Assembly: GCF_009760905.1 (NCBI RefSeq)
Contig: NZ_VIRW01000005.1
Location: 1-64,000, forward strand
Length of the DNA stretch: 64,000 nucleotides
Source of the DNA: Chitinibacter sp. GC72
Lineage (GTDB): Bacteria > Pseudomonadota > Gammaproteobacteria > Burkholderiales > Chitinibacteraceae
Direction of reading: 5' to 3'
The notes beneath the pieces are model-generated. The model saw only the letters and a program-made list of their open reading frames with translations, was not told the origin of the DNA and searched no databases. Below, in pieces: positions 8,262 through 17,622 of this stretch. The position numbers and the translations under genes were made by a program. Position 1 is the stretch's first letter, and each line of letters starts with the position of its first letter.

Positions 8262-9014
8262 TTATTTGCCGAAATACTGTTTGTAAATCTTGTCGTAAGT
8301 ACCATCAGCCTTGATTGCGGCGATGCCTTTATTGATTTGATCCAGCAGTGCTTTATTGCCTTTTTTCACCACAATGCCGTAGTACTCTTTGGCAAATGTC
8401 GCGTCATCAATGGTTTTAAGCTTGGCTTTAGGATTGTTGGCGACATAGTTGACCACAACGCCGTTATCTGCGATCACTGCATCAACACCGCCAGTCTGCA
8501 ATTCCTGAATCGCCAGTGGCGTTGATTCAAAACGTTTGATATTCGGGCTGGTTTTGCCGAGCAATTTTTGTGCAACTTCATCGCCGGTCGTGCCAGTTTG
8601 GACACCAATTTTCTTGCCCTTCAAATCTGCTAGCTTGCTGACTTTGCTGCTTTGGCCAACGGCGATCAGCTGTTTGGCTTCAAAGTAGGGTTCAGAGAAA
8701 TCCATGGATTGCTTGCGTTCCGGGGTGATGGTCACCGCTGAAATCACAATGTCACGATCGCCATTGTTCAGTGAGGCAAAAATGCCTTCCCACGGGGTGT
8801 TGACAAACTTGATCTTCAACCCTGCTTTGGCGGCAACCGCTTTCATGATGTCCATGTCAAAGCCAACAGCTTCTTTTTTCTCGTTCAGCGATTCGAACGG
8901 GGCATAAGCGGCATCGGTAGCAACCTGATAGGTTTTGGCTGCATGCGCTGGAGCATTTAGCATCAGACCGGCCAGTAGAGCTGTAGTTAAGAAGCGAAAT
9001 GGGGTGCGCAACAT
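8262..9014 (-). CDS. Periplasmic amino-acid-binding protein
   Basis: A 250-residue SBP family 3 protein. The signal peptide is MLRTPFRFLTTALLAGLMLNAPAHAA with cleavage after AHA, and the mature part starts KTYQVATDAAYAPFE. The family block VGFDMDIMKAVA and the ligand-contact region ISAVTITPERKQSMDFSEPYF are present; its arginine in ITPER would bind the amino-acid carboxylate, as in GlnH-like proteins. I use the ATG at 9014 because GGAGAACTCACA precedes it; the longer frame adds 14 non-signal residues. It is the first gene of a two-gene unit with the permease. The exact ligand (for example glutamine, arginine or cystine) cannot be told. Confidence 0.9.
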   Translation of the reverse strand: MLRTPFRFLTTALLAGLMLNAPAHAAKTYQVATDAAYAPFESLNEKKEAVGFDMDIMKAVAAKAGLKIKFVNTPWEGIFASLNNGDRDIVISAVTITPERKQSMDFSEPYFEAKQLIAVGQSSKVSKLADLKGKKIGVQTGTTGDEVAQKLLGKTSPNIKRFESTPLAIQELQTGGVDAVIADNGVVVNYVANNPKAKLKTIDDATFAKEYYGIVVKKGNKALLDQINKGIAAIKADGTYDKIYKQYFGK

Positions 9015-9042
9015 TGTGAGTTCTCCAGCGATGTAAAGAAAA

Positions 9043-9087
9043 AGGGCAGACATCATAACCGATCTTACGGTTTCAATGCTCTGCCCT
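9043..9087 (-). promoter_or_regulatory. Inverted repeat in the binding-protein leader
   Basis: AGGGCAGA at 9043-9050 pairs with TCTGCCCT at 9080-9087, with a smaller CCG/CGG pairing inside. It lies just upstream of the binding-protein ribosome site and could be a leader hairpin or operator. I see no known riboswitch core. Confidence 0.3.
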
Positions 9088-9178
9088 GATGCTAGTAAGC
9101 TTTAGCTATTGAGATAATCAGGTCTTTCCCTATTTTTCTCTACGGCCACGACTTCGATGCAAAAATTCAGTTTGCGAA

Positions 9179-10006
9179 TTAGGCAATTAATTCGTCCAGT
9201 CCGCTCGAGAGATCAGCCAATTCAATCAGTTTTTCAACAAGGCTGGTGTGATCCAAACCAGCCAGTTGGGTAATGCTATCGGAGATGGCAGTTGATATTT
9301 CGTCAGTGGATGCCGATTCCTGTAATTGATGAGTGATGACTTTGGCCAAATGCAAAATTGCCGAGAGTTTATCTGAAGGCTCCTGATCCTCTGGCTGGTT
9401 CTGGTATTTGATCGCCTGCTGAATCGCTACCGGGAAGTTCCAGCGGCGGGCGAGTTCTTCGCCAACCATGACGTAGTCAAAGCCGATATTGTTGTCTTCC
9501 AGCGCAACCCGGTCGGCTGCGCCGTTTTCAACAAACTGATCAATTTTGACTGCAATTTCGGGGGCTACAATGTGAATCAGCATTTCGCCAATGTTGTGAA
9601 TCATGCCAGCAGTGAAGGCGACTTCACCATTGATTTTGGCCAATTTGGAGAGCCATTTGGCAACCGTAGCCACTTGCAGACTGTTTTTCCAGAATTTCTT
9701 GCGGTCAAAGCCCGGAGTGGCGACGAATGCACCCGTGATACCTGAAGCGACAACCAGGGTTCTGACGGTATTAAAGCCCAGCACTACCACGGCTTCTTGG
9801 ACTGAACCAATCTGGCGGCTGGCACCAAAATGGGCTGAGTTGGCCAAACGTAATACTTTGGCGGTAATAACCTGGTCTAGCGCGATTTTTTTGGCAATGG
9901 TGTCGATGTCGATATCGTCATTGCTGAAACTATCGATCAATTCTTGTACTACCTTTGGAATCGTTGGTAGCTTATGCGTTTGTTCGAACACTTCTTCCAA
10001 TTTCAT
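9179..10006 (-). CDS. HDOD-domain signalling protein
   Basis: A 275-residue single-domain HDOD protein. Residues about 10-205 hold the domain: LPTIPKVVQELIDSFSNDD, IALDQVITAKVLRLANSAHFG, VLGFNTVRTLV and a degenerate HD region, GMIHNIGEMLI, that keeps the histidine but lacks the His-Asp pair of an active phosphohydrolase. The C-terminal 70 residues are helical and acidic. HDOD proteins are non-catalytic relatives of HD-GYP proteins and act in chemosensory, c-di-GMP or cell-cycle signalling. GGGAG lies eight bases before the ATG. It is a single gene downstream of rne, separated from it by a terminator. Confidence 0.88.
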   Translation of the reverse strand: MKLEEVFEQTHKLPTIPKVVQELIDSFSNDDIDIDTIAKKIALDQVITAKVLRLANSAHFGASRQIGSVQEAVVVLGFNTVRTLVVASGITGAFVATPGFDRKKFWKNSLQVATVAKWLSKLAKINGEVAFTAGMIHNIGEMLIHIVAPEIAVKIDQFVENGAADRVALEDNNIGFDYVMVGEELARRWNFPVAIQQAIKYQNQPEDQEPSDKLSAILHLAKVITHQLQESASTDEISTAISDSITQLAGLDHTSLVEKLIELADLSSGLDELIA

Positions 10007-10092
10007 GACAACACTCCCGTGGGCATTTTTCTTATCGGTTTAAAACCAATTTCATACTAGAACAGACGAACGGGCTCTGCTAGCTGGAAAAT

Positions 10093-10126
10093 AAAAAAAC
10101 CACACCTTTTGGGTGTGGTTTTTTTC
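10093..10126 (-). terminator. Terminator of rne
   Basis: Stem of AAAACCACACC with its complement and a four- to five-base loop, flanked by A and T runs on both sides; 15 bases past the rne stop. It can work in both directions. Confidence 0.9.
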
Positions 10127-10140
10127 AGAGTAGTGTCAGT

Positions 10141-13056
10141 TTATTGCTTGGTTTCTACTTGGGCTAGCGTGGCTTGCGCACTGTCTTCGTTTGAGATGCT
10201 CGCCTGTACGTCTTTGCGGCGACGGCGGGCAGGTGCTGCAACGGTAATTTCTTCCGTAGCGACGGTCGGTGCAGAGCGAGTTTCAACCAGTTGTAATGGC
10301 TCCGGGGTCACTGCCGTTTCAGTGGTGTTGCTTTGCACATCCTTGCGGCGACGGCGTTGCGGTAGCGCTGGCTCGGTGTCGGCAGCTGGGCTAGGCTCTG
10401 CACGTGTCGCAACCTGAGTCAGGCCGACTTCTGCCGGGCTGGCTACAACAAACTCCGTTACAGCTGCAGGTGCTACTTGAACGGCGACAGGGGCAATTGG
10501 CGCTGGCTCAGCACTGCCTGCTTCTGCTGCAGGTGCTTCGCTGGCTACTTCGACTGCAACGTCTGCTGCTGCGTTGCTTGCAGTGTCTTCAGCCGCAGCT
10601 GGTGTCGTTTCAGTGATAGGGGTAGAGGCTGCTTCGGCTGCTATGGCCACTGGTGCTGCCACAGCCGTTGCTTCTGCCTGTACTTTCACAACTTCTACCG
10701 CCGGAGCACTTGGCTCGGTTGCAACTGGTGTCACAACTGGTACTGCTTGTACTGCTTCGGCTGTTGCAGTGGCCTGTGCTGTTTCTGCCGCTTGTTGGGC
10801 CTGCTGTTGCAAGATCACCTCGTTAGGCACAAAGGCAGGTGCTGCAACTTCTTCAGTTTCTACTGTCGTGCTGTTGTCTGCTGCATGAGTGCGATCATTG
10901 CGGTCGCGACGATCACGGCGGCTGCGACGACGGCGATTGCGTGTTTCACCATTTGCTTCTGTATTCGCGGTTGGCTCAGCGGTCGCTGCATCATTCAGCT
11001 CTAGTGCAGGCGTATTCAATGGCTCCTGCACTTGCTCTGCGCGTGCTTCCTGACGCTGGCGCTCTTCGCGCGGTTGACGCTCGCCACGAGGAGGGCGCTG
11101 CTGGCGCTCTTCACGTTTCTGGATGTCTTCCTCGATACGAGGTTTGCCAGAACGGTTATTACGATCCGTCCGTTCTGGGCGCTCGGCTTTTTCGCCGCGC
11201 TCAGTGCGTTCACCGCGTTCGCGTGGTGCCTGGCCTTCACGCCCTTCGCGATTCTCATTGCGATCAAAGCGGCCATTACGACGCTCGTTGCGACCACGTG
11301 GTTGGCGTGGCGCAGGCTTGGCTTCTTCAACCGGTTTTGGTTGGTCCGGCTCACTGCTAAACCACGCGACGATTTTTTTCCACAACGAAGTTTGTGCTGG
11401 TGCCGCTTTCACTTCCGGTTTGGCTGCACGTTCGGTGCTGGCGGGGGCAGGTTGCGCTGGCGTAATACCTTTCACTGCCGCTTCCTGGCGTTTAGCTTGC
11501 TCTTCTTTGCCTTTGCCGGGCTTGTAGCCTTCTTCTGCAGGCTGTTCCACCATGCGGTATGACGGCAGGGCATCTTCGTAAGACAAAACGTCTTCCGAGC
11601 GCACACGAGTAATGCTGTAGTTTGGCGTTTCCAAATGCATATTTGGAATCAGCATTACGCCGACTTTCAGGCGCGCTTCAACGGCGAACAATTCAGCACG
11701 TTTTTCATTGAGCAAGAAGGTCGCAACATCCACCGGCACTTGCGCATGCAGCGCGCCAGTGTTTTCCTTCATTGCTTCTTCCTGAATGATGCGCAGGATG
11801 TGCAATGCCGATGATTCGATGCCGCGAATAAAACCGGTGCCGTGGCAGCGTGGGCAAGCGATATGGCTGGTTTCTTCGAGTGATGGTTGCAGGCGTTGGC
11901 GTGACAATTCCATCAGGCCAAAGCGGCTGATTTTGCCGGTCTGGACGCGGGCACGGTCGTGGTGCAGCGCTTCACGCACGCGGTTTTCAACGTCGCGCTG
12001 GTTTTTCGGGTTTTCCATGTCGATAAAATCGATCACGATCAAACCGCCTACGTCGCGCAAACGCATCTGGCGTGCGATTTCATCGGCGGCTTCCAGATTG
12101 GTGCGCAGCGCGGTTTCTTCGATATCGCCGCCGCGTGTCGCTTTGGCCGAGTTCACGTCAATCGACCACAACGCTTCGGTGCGATCAAGCACGATGGCGC
12201 CGCCTGAAGGCAAGCTCACCTCACGCGAGTATGCAGTTTCGATTTGATGTTCGATCTGGAAGCGCGAGAATAGCGGCACGTCGTCTTGGTAGAACTTCAC
12301 TTTATGCACATTGTTGGGCATGACGTGGCTCATAAACTGCTGAGCTTGCTCGTAAATATCTTTTTTATCGATTAGCAATTCGCCGATATCAGGCTGGAAG
12401 TAATCGCGAATCGCGCGAATGACAAGGCTGGATTCCTGGTAAATCAGGAAAGCACCCGTCTGGGTATTGGCTGCACCTTCAATGGCTCTCCAGAGTTGCA
12501 GTAGATACCCCAGGTCCCACTGCAATTCTTCGGCATTGCGGCCGATGGCTGCGGTACGCGCAATCAGGCTCATGCCGTTTGGTGTTTCGAGTTGATCCAT
12601 CGCGGCGCGCAATTCATTGCGCTCTTCGCCTTCGATGCGACGCGAAACACCGCCGCCACGCGGATTGTTTGGCATGAGTACGAGGTAACGACCAGCCAAG
12701 CTAATGTAGGTGGTCAGTGCTGCGCCTTTATTGCCGCGCTCGTCTTTTTCTACTTGAACGATCAGTTGCTGGCCCTCTTTCAGGCTATCAGCGATGCGGC
12801 CGCGGCCACCGTCACCTTCACTGAGGTAAGCGCGGGCGATTTCTTTGAATGGCAAAAAGCCATGACGGTCGCAACCGTAATCGACAAAACACGCTTCGAG
12901 CGATGGCTCGATGCGGGTAATAATGCCTTTGTAGATATTGGATTTGCGTTGTTCTTTGCCGACGGTTTCGATGTCGAGGTCGATCAGTTTCTGGCCGTCG
13001 ACAATCGCAACGCGCAACTCTTCGGCTTGAGTTGCATTAAAAAGCATACGCTTCAT
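10141..13056 (-). CDS. rne: Ribonuclease E
   Basis: A 971-residue endoribonuclease that starts mRNA decay and matures rRNA and tRNA at the inner membrane. The catalytic half matches E. coli: [15 protein letters not shown] start, an S1 domain at about 38-120, metal-binding Asp300 (IDVNSA) and Asp343 (VIDFIDM), 43 residues apart as in E. coli, and the zinc link CPRC at 401-404. After about residue 530 the protein is disordered: a basic [17 protein letters not shown] region, then a long Ala/Val/Glu-rich stretch. The tail holds the octapeptide RRRRKDVQ twice. The start at 13056 is chosen from the family N-terminus and a GGAG nine bases upstream; the open frame begins 37 codons earlier. It is divergent from rluC, as in E. 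coli. Confidence 0.96.
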   Translation of the reverse strand: MKRMLFNATQAEELRVAIVDGQKLIDLDIETVGKEQRKSNIYKGIITRIEPSLEACFVDYGCDRHGFLPFKEIARAYLSEGDGGRGRIADSLKEGQQLIVQVEKDERGNKGAALTTYISLAGRYLVLMPNNPRGGGVSRRIEGEERNELRAAMDQLETPNGMSLIARTAAIGRNAEELQWDLGYLLQLWRAIEGAANTQTGAFLIYQESSLVIRAIRDYFQPDIGELLIDKKDIYEQAQQFMSHVMPNNVHKVKFYQDDVPLFSRFQIEHQIETAYSREVSLPSGGAIVLDRTEALWSIDVNSAKATRGGDIEETALRTNLEAADEIARQMRLRDVGGLIVIDFIDMENPKNQRDVENRVREALHHDRARVQTGKISRFGLMELSRQRLQPSLEETSHIACPRCHGTGFIRGIESSALHILRIIQEEAMKENTGALHAQVPVDVATFLLNEKRAELFAVEARLKVGVMLIPNMHLETPNYSITRVRSEDVLSYEDALPSYRMVEQPAEEGYKPGKGKEEQAKRQEAAVKGITPAQPAPASTERAAKPEVKAAPAQTSLWKKIVAWFSSEPDQPKPVEEAKPAPRQPRGRNERRNGRFDRNENREGREGQAPRERGERTERGEKAERPERTDRNNRSGKPRIEEDIQKREERQQRPPRGERQPREERQRQEARAEQVQEPLNTPALELNDAATAEPTANTEANGETRNRRRRSRRDRRDRNDRTHAADNSTTVETEEVAAPAFVPNEVILQQQAQQAAETAQATATAEAVQAVPVVTPVATEPSAPAVEVVKVQAEATAVAAPVAIAAEAASTPITETTPAAAEDTASNAAADVAVEVASEAPAAEAGSAEPAPIAPVAVQVAPAAVTEFVVASPAEVGLTQVATRAEPSPAADTEPALPQRRRRKDVQSNTTETAVTPEPLQLVETRSAPTVATEEITVAAPARRRRKDVQASISNEDSAQATLAQVETKQ

Positions 13057-13823
13057 GGGTGTAGGGCTCCTGCGCGCACCCCACGGCAGAACCAAGGATT
13101 TTGACAGGCAGATCGATTGTGACGGCAGTTCGGCAATACAAAATTGCAACCTTTGCTGGCCGCTCATTGCTGGTATTCACCATCTTCGCACCTGCTTGAT
13201 ATCAGGTTTGAGACTGCATGCAGCGCGATGAGGCTGGCTTTCGTGTGCGGGTTGACTATTCAAGCGCATCGACAAGCTGGAAATAAGCAAGCTGAACGGG
13301 GTTCAAAGCTAAAGGCCTAGCCGTAGGCTAGTTTGGCGGACAATCGTATTGGCTTAGGAACTGGGTATCGTTACTCCGGTGATCTGTATGCTCTGTCGGG
13401 CGAACACCCAGCCAGCGTCGTAGCATGGCTAGGCGTATAAAATCCGGTGAGTGCGCTAATGTAATAAATCAATTACCATCGCTACTTCTTGTTGAGCGGT
13501 GAGCGTCATAACCGCCAATCACTGCTTTCACTAGCGTTGTACACCAGACACTTTCATTTTGTGAGTCCCGCGCCGCTGCTCTATGTCGAGTAGGTAACGT
13601 CATCCGTTACGGCGGGAAAGAAATCACAATCGTGAAAGTCGGTTACTCGCTGTAAAATAAGCGATTATTAATTCCAATATCGAGTCAAGCCAGCTCGTAG
13701 CCGGCAGCCAAAATGGTCTGCACAAACGCGTTTGCTGTTGCCTTGACTCATCCCGTAAAGACAGAGCCTTTGCGGGATAACCAGCTGCTTTATATTGCAG
13801 CGTGCCATAGAGTATATGCCAAT
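13057..13823. promoter_or_regulatory. Long rne-rluC divergent intergenic region
   Basis: A 767-base gap without a convincing gene. It should hold the rne promoter and long leader (rne is autoregulated through its leader in E. coli) and the rluC promoter. Visible dyads are CTAGCC-GTA-GGCTAG at 13317-13331 and a 10-bp stem with one G-T pair, TCCCGTAAAG / CTTTGCGGGA, at 13751-13777 just before rluC. A small RNA cannot be excluded by eye. Confidence 0.5.
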
Positions 13824-14795
13824 ATGTCCGAGACTAGCAAAGCGTCTGTGAGCTTCGTGACGGTCGATGAAGAAGATGCCGGTCAGCGGCTCGATAATTT
13901 CCTGCTTAAGCGCCTGAAAGGCGTGCCCAAAAGCCATGTTTATCGCATCGTTCGTTCGGGTGAAGTGCGTGTCAATAAAGGCCGTGCCGATGTCACGACG
14001 CGCGTTTGTGCGGGTGATGTAATTCGCCTGCCGCCCGTGCGTGTCGCCGAGCAACCCAAAGCACCCAATAACGCTAGCGCCGCAGCCGATTCAATGCAAT
14101 TGCCGATTGTGTTTGAAGACGACGCGCTGCTGGTGATTGATAAACCGGCCGGAATTGCCGTGCACGGCGGCTCGGGGATCAGCTTTGGCGTGATCGAGCT
14201 ATTGCGCGCGCAGCGCCCGCAGGCGAAGTTTTTGGAGCTGGTGCATCGGCTTGATCGCGAAACGTCGGGTTTATTGCTGGTGGCCAAAAAACGCAGTGCC
14301 TTGGTGAAAATGCACGAAGTGCTGCGCGAAAGCCATGGCATCGACAAGCGTTATCTGGCGCTCGTTGAAGGTGTCTGGCCGCACACGCGCTGTCACGTCA
14401 AAATGAAATTGCTGAAATACGAAACGCCCGATGGCGAGCGCCGCGTCAAAGTGCATGCCGACGGCCTTAGCTCGCACACGGTGGTCAATCGCCAACAAGC
14501 GTGGCCTAGCGCGTCCTTGCTGGAGTGTGAATTGAAAACCGGTCGTACGCACCAGATCCGCGTGCATTTATCGGCCAGCGGTCACGCGATTCTGGGCGAT
14601 GATAAATATGGCGACTCAGCGGTGAACCGGGCTTTACCAAAACAAGGCCTGCGCCGGATGTTTTTGCATGCTTGGCGTTTGACGCTTAACCATCCGCTCA
14701 CGGGCGAGAAAATGACGCTGGAAGCGCCGTTGCCTGCCGATTTGCAGGCTTATATTCATCAACTCAATTCCAATCAATCCAATACGCAAGGTTAG
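13824..14795 (+). CDS. rluC: 23S rRNA pseudouridine synthase RluC
   Basis: A 323-residue enzyme that makes pseudouridines at positions 955, 2504 and 2580 (E. coli numbering) of 23S rRNA. It has an N-terminal S4 RNA-binding domain (about 20-75, QRLDNFLLKRLKGVPKSHVYR in the family pattern) and the catalytic domain with HRLDRETSGLLL, where the nucleophile is Asp144, and RTHQIRVHL near residue 255. The ATG at 13824 gives the family start; the frame extends 37 codons upstream without support. The gene order rluC-HAD-Rieske-S49 peptidase, next to divergent rne, is common in betaproteobacteria. Confidence 0.95.
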   Translation: MSETSKASVSFVTVDEEDAGQRLDNFLLKRLKGVPKSHVYRIVRSGEVRVNKGRADVTTRVCAGDVIRLPPVRVAEQPKAPNNASAAADSMQLPIVFEDDALLVIDKPAGIAVHGGSGISFGVIELLRAQRPQAKFLELVHRLDRETSGLLLVAKKRSALVKMHEVLRESHGIDKRYLALVEGVWPHTRCHVKMKLLKYETPDGERRVKVHADGLSSHTVVNRQQAWPSASLLECELKTGRTHQIRVHLSASGHAILGDDKYGDSAVNRALPKQGLRRMFLHAWRLTLNHPLTGEKMTLEAPLPADLQAYIHQLNSNQSNTQG

Positions 14796-14799
14796 GGCT

Positions 14800-15456
14800 A
14801 TGTCACGACGTTTTGATTTGGTCGTTTTTGACTGGGACGGCACGCTAATGGATAGCACGGGCATGATTGCGCGTTCGATCCAGCGTGCTTTTGACGATGT
14901 TGGGCTGGCTGTTCCCAGTGATCAGGAAGCGCGCTACGTGATCGGCTATGGTCTGGGCGAGGCGATGGCGCATCTGGCTCCCAATGCGACCGAAGCGCAG
15001 ATCCGGCAGGTGGTTGACGCTTACCGCACGCATTTTCTGGCCAAAGATCAGGATTTGAAGCTTTATGATGGTGTGGAAGAAGGGCTTACCCGTTTGCGGG
15101 ATGCCAACTTCCGCATGGCGGTGGCCACTGGCAAATCGCGCGCCGGGCTCGATCGCGTGCTCAAGGCCACGCAGCTGGGTGGATTTTTTGAAGTCACGCG
15201 CACGGCTGATGAAGCTTTTTCTAAACCTCATCCGGCAATGCTTGAATACATCCTGGGGTATGCCGCTGTAGAACCCGAACGTGCTGTCATGGTGGGCGAT
15301 ACCACCCATGATTTGCAGCTGGCTTTAAATGCTGGCACGGCGAGCCTGGGTTTGACCTACGGCGCGCACGAAAGCGAAGCTCTGCTCGATCTGCAAGCGC
15401 TGGCTTTGTTTGATGATTTCAATTCACTGGTTGAATGGATTTTGACCCATGGTTGA
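14800..15456 (+). CDS. HAD-IA phosphatase, phosphoglycolate phosphatase-like
   Basis: A 218-residue HAD hydrolase starting four bases after rluC. Motif I is DWDGTLMDS with nucleophile Asp and acid/base Asp (here VVFDWDGTL, residues 8-16), motif II is ATGKS, and motif III/IV is KPHP then VGDTTHD. The helical cap between residues 20 and 90 is the C1 type of Gph and PpaX enzymes. The substrate is not certain; phosphoglycolate or pyrophosphate are candidates from the family. It overlaps the next gene by eight bases, which suggests translational coupling. Confidence 0.88.
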   Translation: MSRRFDLVVFDWDGTLMDSTGMIARSIQRAFDDVGLAVPSDQEARYVIGYGLGEAMAHLAPNATEAQIRQVVDAYRTHFLAKDQDLKLYDGVEEGLTRLRDANFRMAVATGKSRAGLDRVLKATQLGGFFEVTRTADEAFSKPHPAMLEYILGYAAVEPERAVMVGDTTHDLQLALNAGTASLGLTYGAHESEALLDLQALALFDDFNSLVEWILTHG

Positions 15457-15793
15457 GATTTGCAGCTCGGCACAATTGCTTGAGCGTGGTCTGGCGGTGC
15501 GCTTTCAGGTGTTGCAGGCGGGCGTGATAAGGCCGGCGATTGCTTTGCGCTATGATGGTCAGGTTTACGCCTACCTGAATGAATGCGCGCATATTCCGAT
15601 TGAGCTGGATTTCAACCCCGGTGATGTATTTGACCTCAGCCGGCAATATTTGATTTGTTCGACGCACGGCGCATATTATGATCCGACCACGGGTTTGTGT
15701 CTGGGAGGGCCGTGTAGCGGGCGGCGCTTGAAAAAATTACCCGTTGTAGAGAAAGACAATGCAGTCTGGCTGCTTGAGGAAAATAAATTATGA
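15449..15793 (+). CDS. Rieske [2Fe-2S] protein
   Basis: A 114-residue single-domain Rieske protein. Cluster ligands are in CAHI and CSTHG, 18 or so residues apart, the C-x-H...C-x-x-H pattern with one His-bearing loop each. It lacks a signal peptide and a transmembrane anchor, so it is the soluble ferredoxin-like type rather than that of the bc1 complex. In betaproteobacteria such a gene sits between the rluC/HAD genes and the S49 peptidase; its partner is unknown. It overlaps the HAD gene by eight bases and the peptidase gene by four (ATGA). Confidence 0.88.
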   Translation: MVEICSSAQLLERGLAVRFQVLQAGVIRPAIALRYDGQVYAYLNECAHIPIELDFNPGDVFDLSRQYLICSTHGAYYDPTTGLCLGGPCSGRRLKKLPVVEKDNAVWLLEENKL

Positions 15794-16728
15794 GTGATTC
15801 AATCGAGCGCGATGCGCTCAATGCCATTTTGACCGCTTCAGTGAAAGAGCAGCGCAGTGCGCGCCGCTGGGGGATTTTCTTCAAGCTGCTGACGTTCACT
15901 TATCTGTTTGTGATTCTGGCCCTGATGATGGGCTGGGTGGGCGGCCAGCAAAATGAGAGCGCCTCCGCCGATGCGCATGTGGCGGTCGTGAATCTGCAGG
16001 GCGCTATTTCATCCGATAGCGATGCCAGCAGTGCGCTGATTCTGCAGGGTTTGAGCAACGCTTTTGAAGACAAAAACACCAAGGCCGTGATTTTGCGCGC
16101 CAACAGCCCCGGCGGTAGCCCGGTGCAGTCGGGCATGATGTACGACGAGATTGCGCGCTTGAAGAAAAAATATCCCAAAACCCCGTTTTATGTGGTGGTT
16201 GAAGATGTGTGTGCTTCCGGTTGCTACTATGCCGCCGTGTCGGCCGACAAGATTTTTGCCGATAAAGCATCGATTGTCGGCTCGATTGGGGTATTGATGG
16301 ATGGCTTTGGTTTTACCGGTACGATGGAAAAGCTGGGTGTCGAGCGCCGCCTGATCACCGCCGGGGCCAATAAAGGTTTCCTCGATCCATTCTCACCACA
16401 AAGCGAAGAGCAAAAGCAAAAAGCGGTCACCATGCTGGCTGAAGTGCATCAGCAGTTTATTAATGTGGTAAAGCAGGGGCGTGGCAAGCGGCTGGTACAG
16501 GACAACCCGGATCTATTCTCGGGTCTGGTCTGGTCGGGCGAGTCGGCTCTCAAGCTGGGGCTGATCGACGCGCTGGGCTCGGTCGATAGTGTGGCGCGCG
16601 ATGTGGTCAAGGTAGACAACGTCGTCGATTTCACGCCGCAGCCCACCTACGCTGACCGTCTGGCGCGTCAGTTTGGCGTGGCCGTCGCGACGACGCTGGG
16701 TGCCAAAATGGAATGGCAGCTGAAATAA
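15790..16728 (+). CDS. sppA: S49-family signal peptide peptidase (SppA-like)
   Basis: A 312-residue membrane-anchored serine protease that degrades signal peptides left in the membrane. One transmembrane helix covers about 30-50, with the protease domain in the periplasm. The Ser/Lys dyad is Ser143 in DVCASGCYYAA and Lys195 in AGANKGFLDPF. It is the short, single-domain form, half the length of E. coli SppA (about 618 residues), and would need to form an oligomer to place both residues together. ATGA overlap with the Rieske gene. A 49-bp repeat starts eight bases after the stop. Confidence 0.9.
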   Translation: MSDSIERDALNAILTASVKEQRSARRWGIFFKLLTFTYLFVILALMMGWVGGQQNESASADAHVAVVNLQGAISSDSDASSALILQGLSNAFEDKNTKAVILRANSPGGSPVQSGMMYDEIARLKKKYPKTPFYVVVEDVCASGCYYAAVSADKIFADKASIVGSIGVLMDGFGFTGTMEKLGVERRLITAGANKGFLDPFSPQSEEQKQKAVTMLAEVHQQFINVVKQGRGKRLVQDNPDLFSGLVWSGESALKLGLIDALGSVDSVARDVVKVDNVVDFTPQPTYADRLARQFGVAVATTLGAKMEWQLK

Positions 16729-16736
16729 TCTATTGT

Positions 16737-16785
16737 AGGTATGTGGCTGTAGGCTAATTTGGTATTGGTTTACAGCGATATACCC
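16737..16785. repeat. 49-bp intergenic repeat, copy 3
   Basis: Ends AGGTATG and TATACCC, core CTGTAGGCTA and ATTGG. It lies between sppA and motD, ending about eight bases before the motD ribosome-binding site. Confidence 0.85.
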
Positions 16786-16801
16786 ATTGATCGAGGCGGA
16801 T

Positions 16802-17575
16802 ATGGCGCGTAGAAAAAGAGTCGAAGAGCATGAAAACCACGAGCGCTGGCTGGTTTCGTATGCCGACTTTATTACGCTGCTCTTTGCCTTTTTCGTCGTG
16901 ATGTACGCAATTTCCTCGGTCAATGAAGGCAAGTACAAAGTCTTGTCCAACTCGCTGGTTGATGCTTTCAAACAGCCCAAACAATCGGCCGATGCCATTC
17001 GTCTGAACGACCAGAATACACCTGGTGCGCCGCAAAAACTGATTGTGATCCCCGGCGTCACCATGATGCCCAATGCCGGGAAATTTGAAGAGCAAGCCAA
17101 AAAAATGCAAGGCATTGCCGGCGATTTGCGCCAATCGCTGGGCTCCTTGATTGACCAGGGCAAGGTGAGGGTAACGCAGTCCAAACGCGGGATTGCGGTG
17201 GAAATCAGCGATTCGATCCTGTTTGCCACCGGACGCGCCGATTTGCAGGAAGAATCAGCCAGCGCCCTGCTGGCTATCGCCGATCTGGTCAAAAATTCCG
17301 ACAATCTGATCCAGATCGAAGGCCACACCGACAACCAACCGATCCGCGGCGGTTTGTTCCCCAGCAATTGGGAGCTATCGTCAGCGCGTGCGGCCAGTGT
17401 TGTGCGCCTGTTTCAAAGCGCCGGCGTGGCACCACAAAGGATGGTCGCGGTGGGCTACGCGGAATTTCGTCCTGTTGAATCCAATGATACTGTCGAGAGC
17501 CGGGCCAGAAACCGCCGTGTGACCTTGAATATTCTGGCTGATAATCAGGATGAAGTCGCCGTTATCTCCCCCTGA
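16802..17575 (+). CDS. motD: Flagellar stator protein MotD (MotB family)
   Basis: A 257-residue MotB-type protein. [16 protein letters not shown] then [19 protein letters not shown] forms the single membrane helix, with the proton-channel Asp at residue 22. An OmpA-like peptidoglycan-binding domain follows (about 125-245), with [12 protein letters not shown] and [12 protein letters not shown]. The N-terminus is the MotD type of Pseudomonas rather than MotB. The start at 16802 follows GAGGCGGAT. Its expected partner motC is not adjacent: a MotC-like gene runs off the right end of this window, about 46 kb away. The MotC/MotD stator supports swarming and high-load swimming in Pseudomonas. Confidence 0.88.
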   Translation: MARRKRVEEHENHERWLVSYADFITLLFAFFVVMYAISSVNEGKYKVLSNSLVDAFKQPKQSADAIRLNDQNTPGAPQKLIVIPGVTMMPNAGKFEEQAKKMQGIAGDLRQSLGSLIDQGKVRVTQSKRGIAVEISDSILFATGRADLQEESASALLAIADLVKNSDNLIQIEGHTDNQPIRGGLFPSNWELSSARAASVVRLFQSAGVAPQRMVAVGYAEFRPVESNDTVESRARNRRVTLNILADNQDEVAVISP

Positions 17576-17622
17576 TCGCCCGCTTTGAACGCCATAAACG
17601 GAATAAATCGAGAGTCTGTTTG

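Noticed and set aside
10404-11562. Several long + strand open frames opposite rne
   Set aside because: They mirror the low-complexity Ala/Glu/Arg-rich tail of RNase E and have no ribosome sites or family features.
13363-13411. GGGTATC in the rne-rluC gap as an eleventh repeat copy
   Set aside because: No TATACCC-like end at the required spacing and no core similarity.
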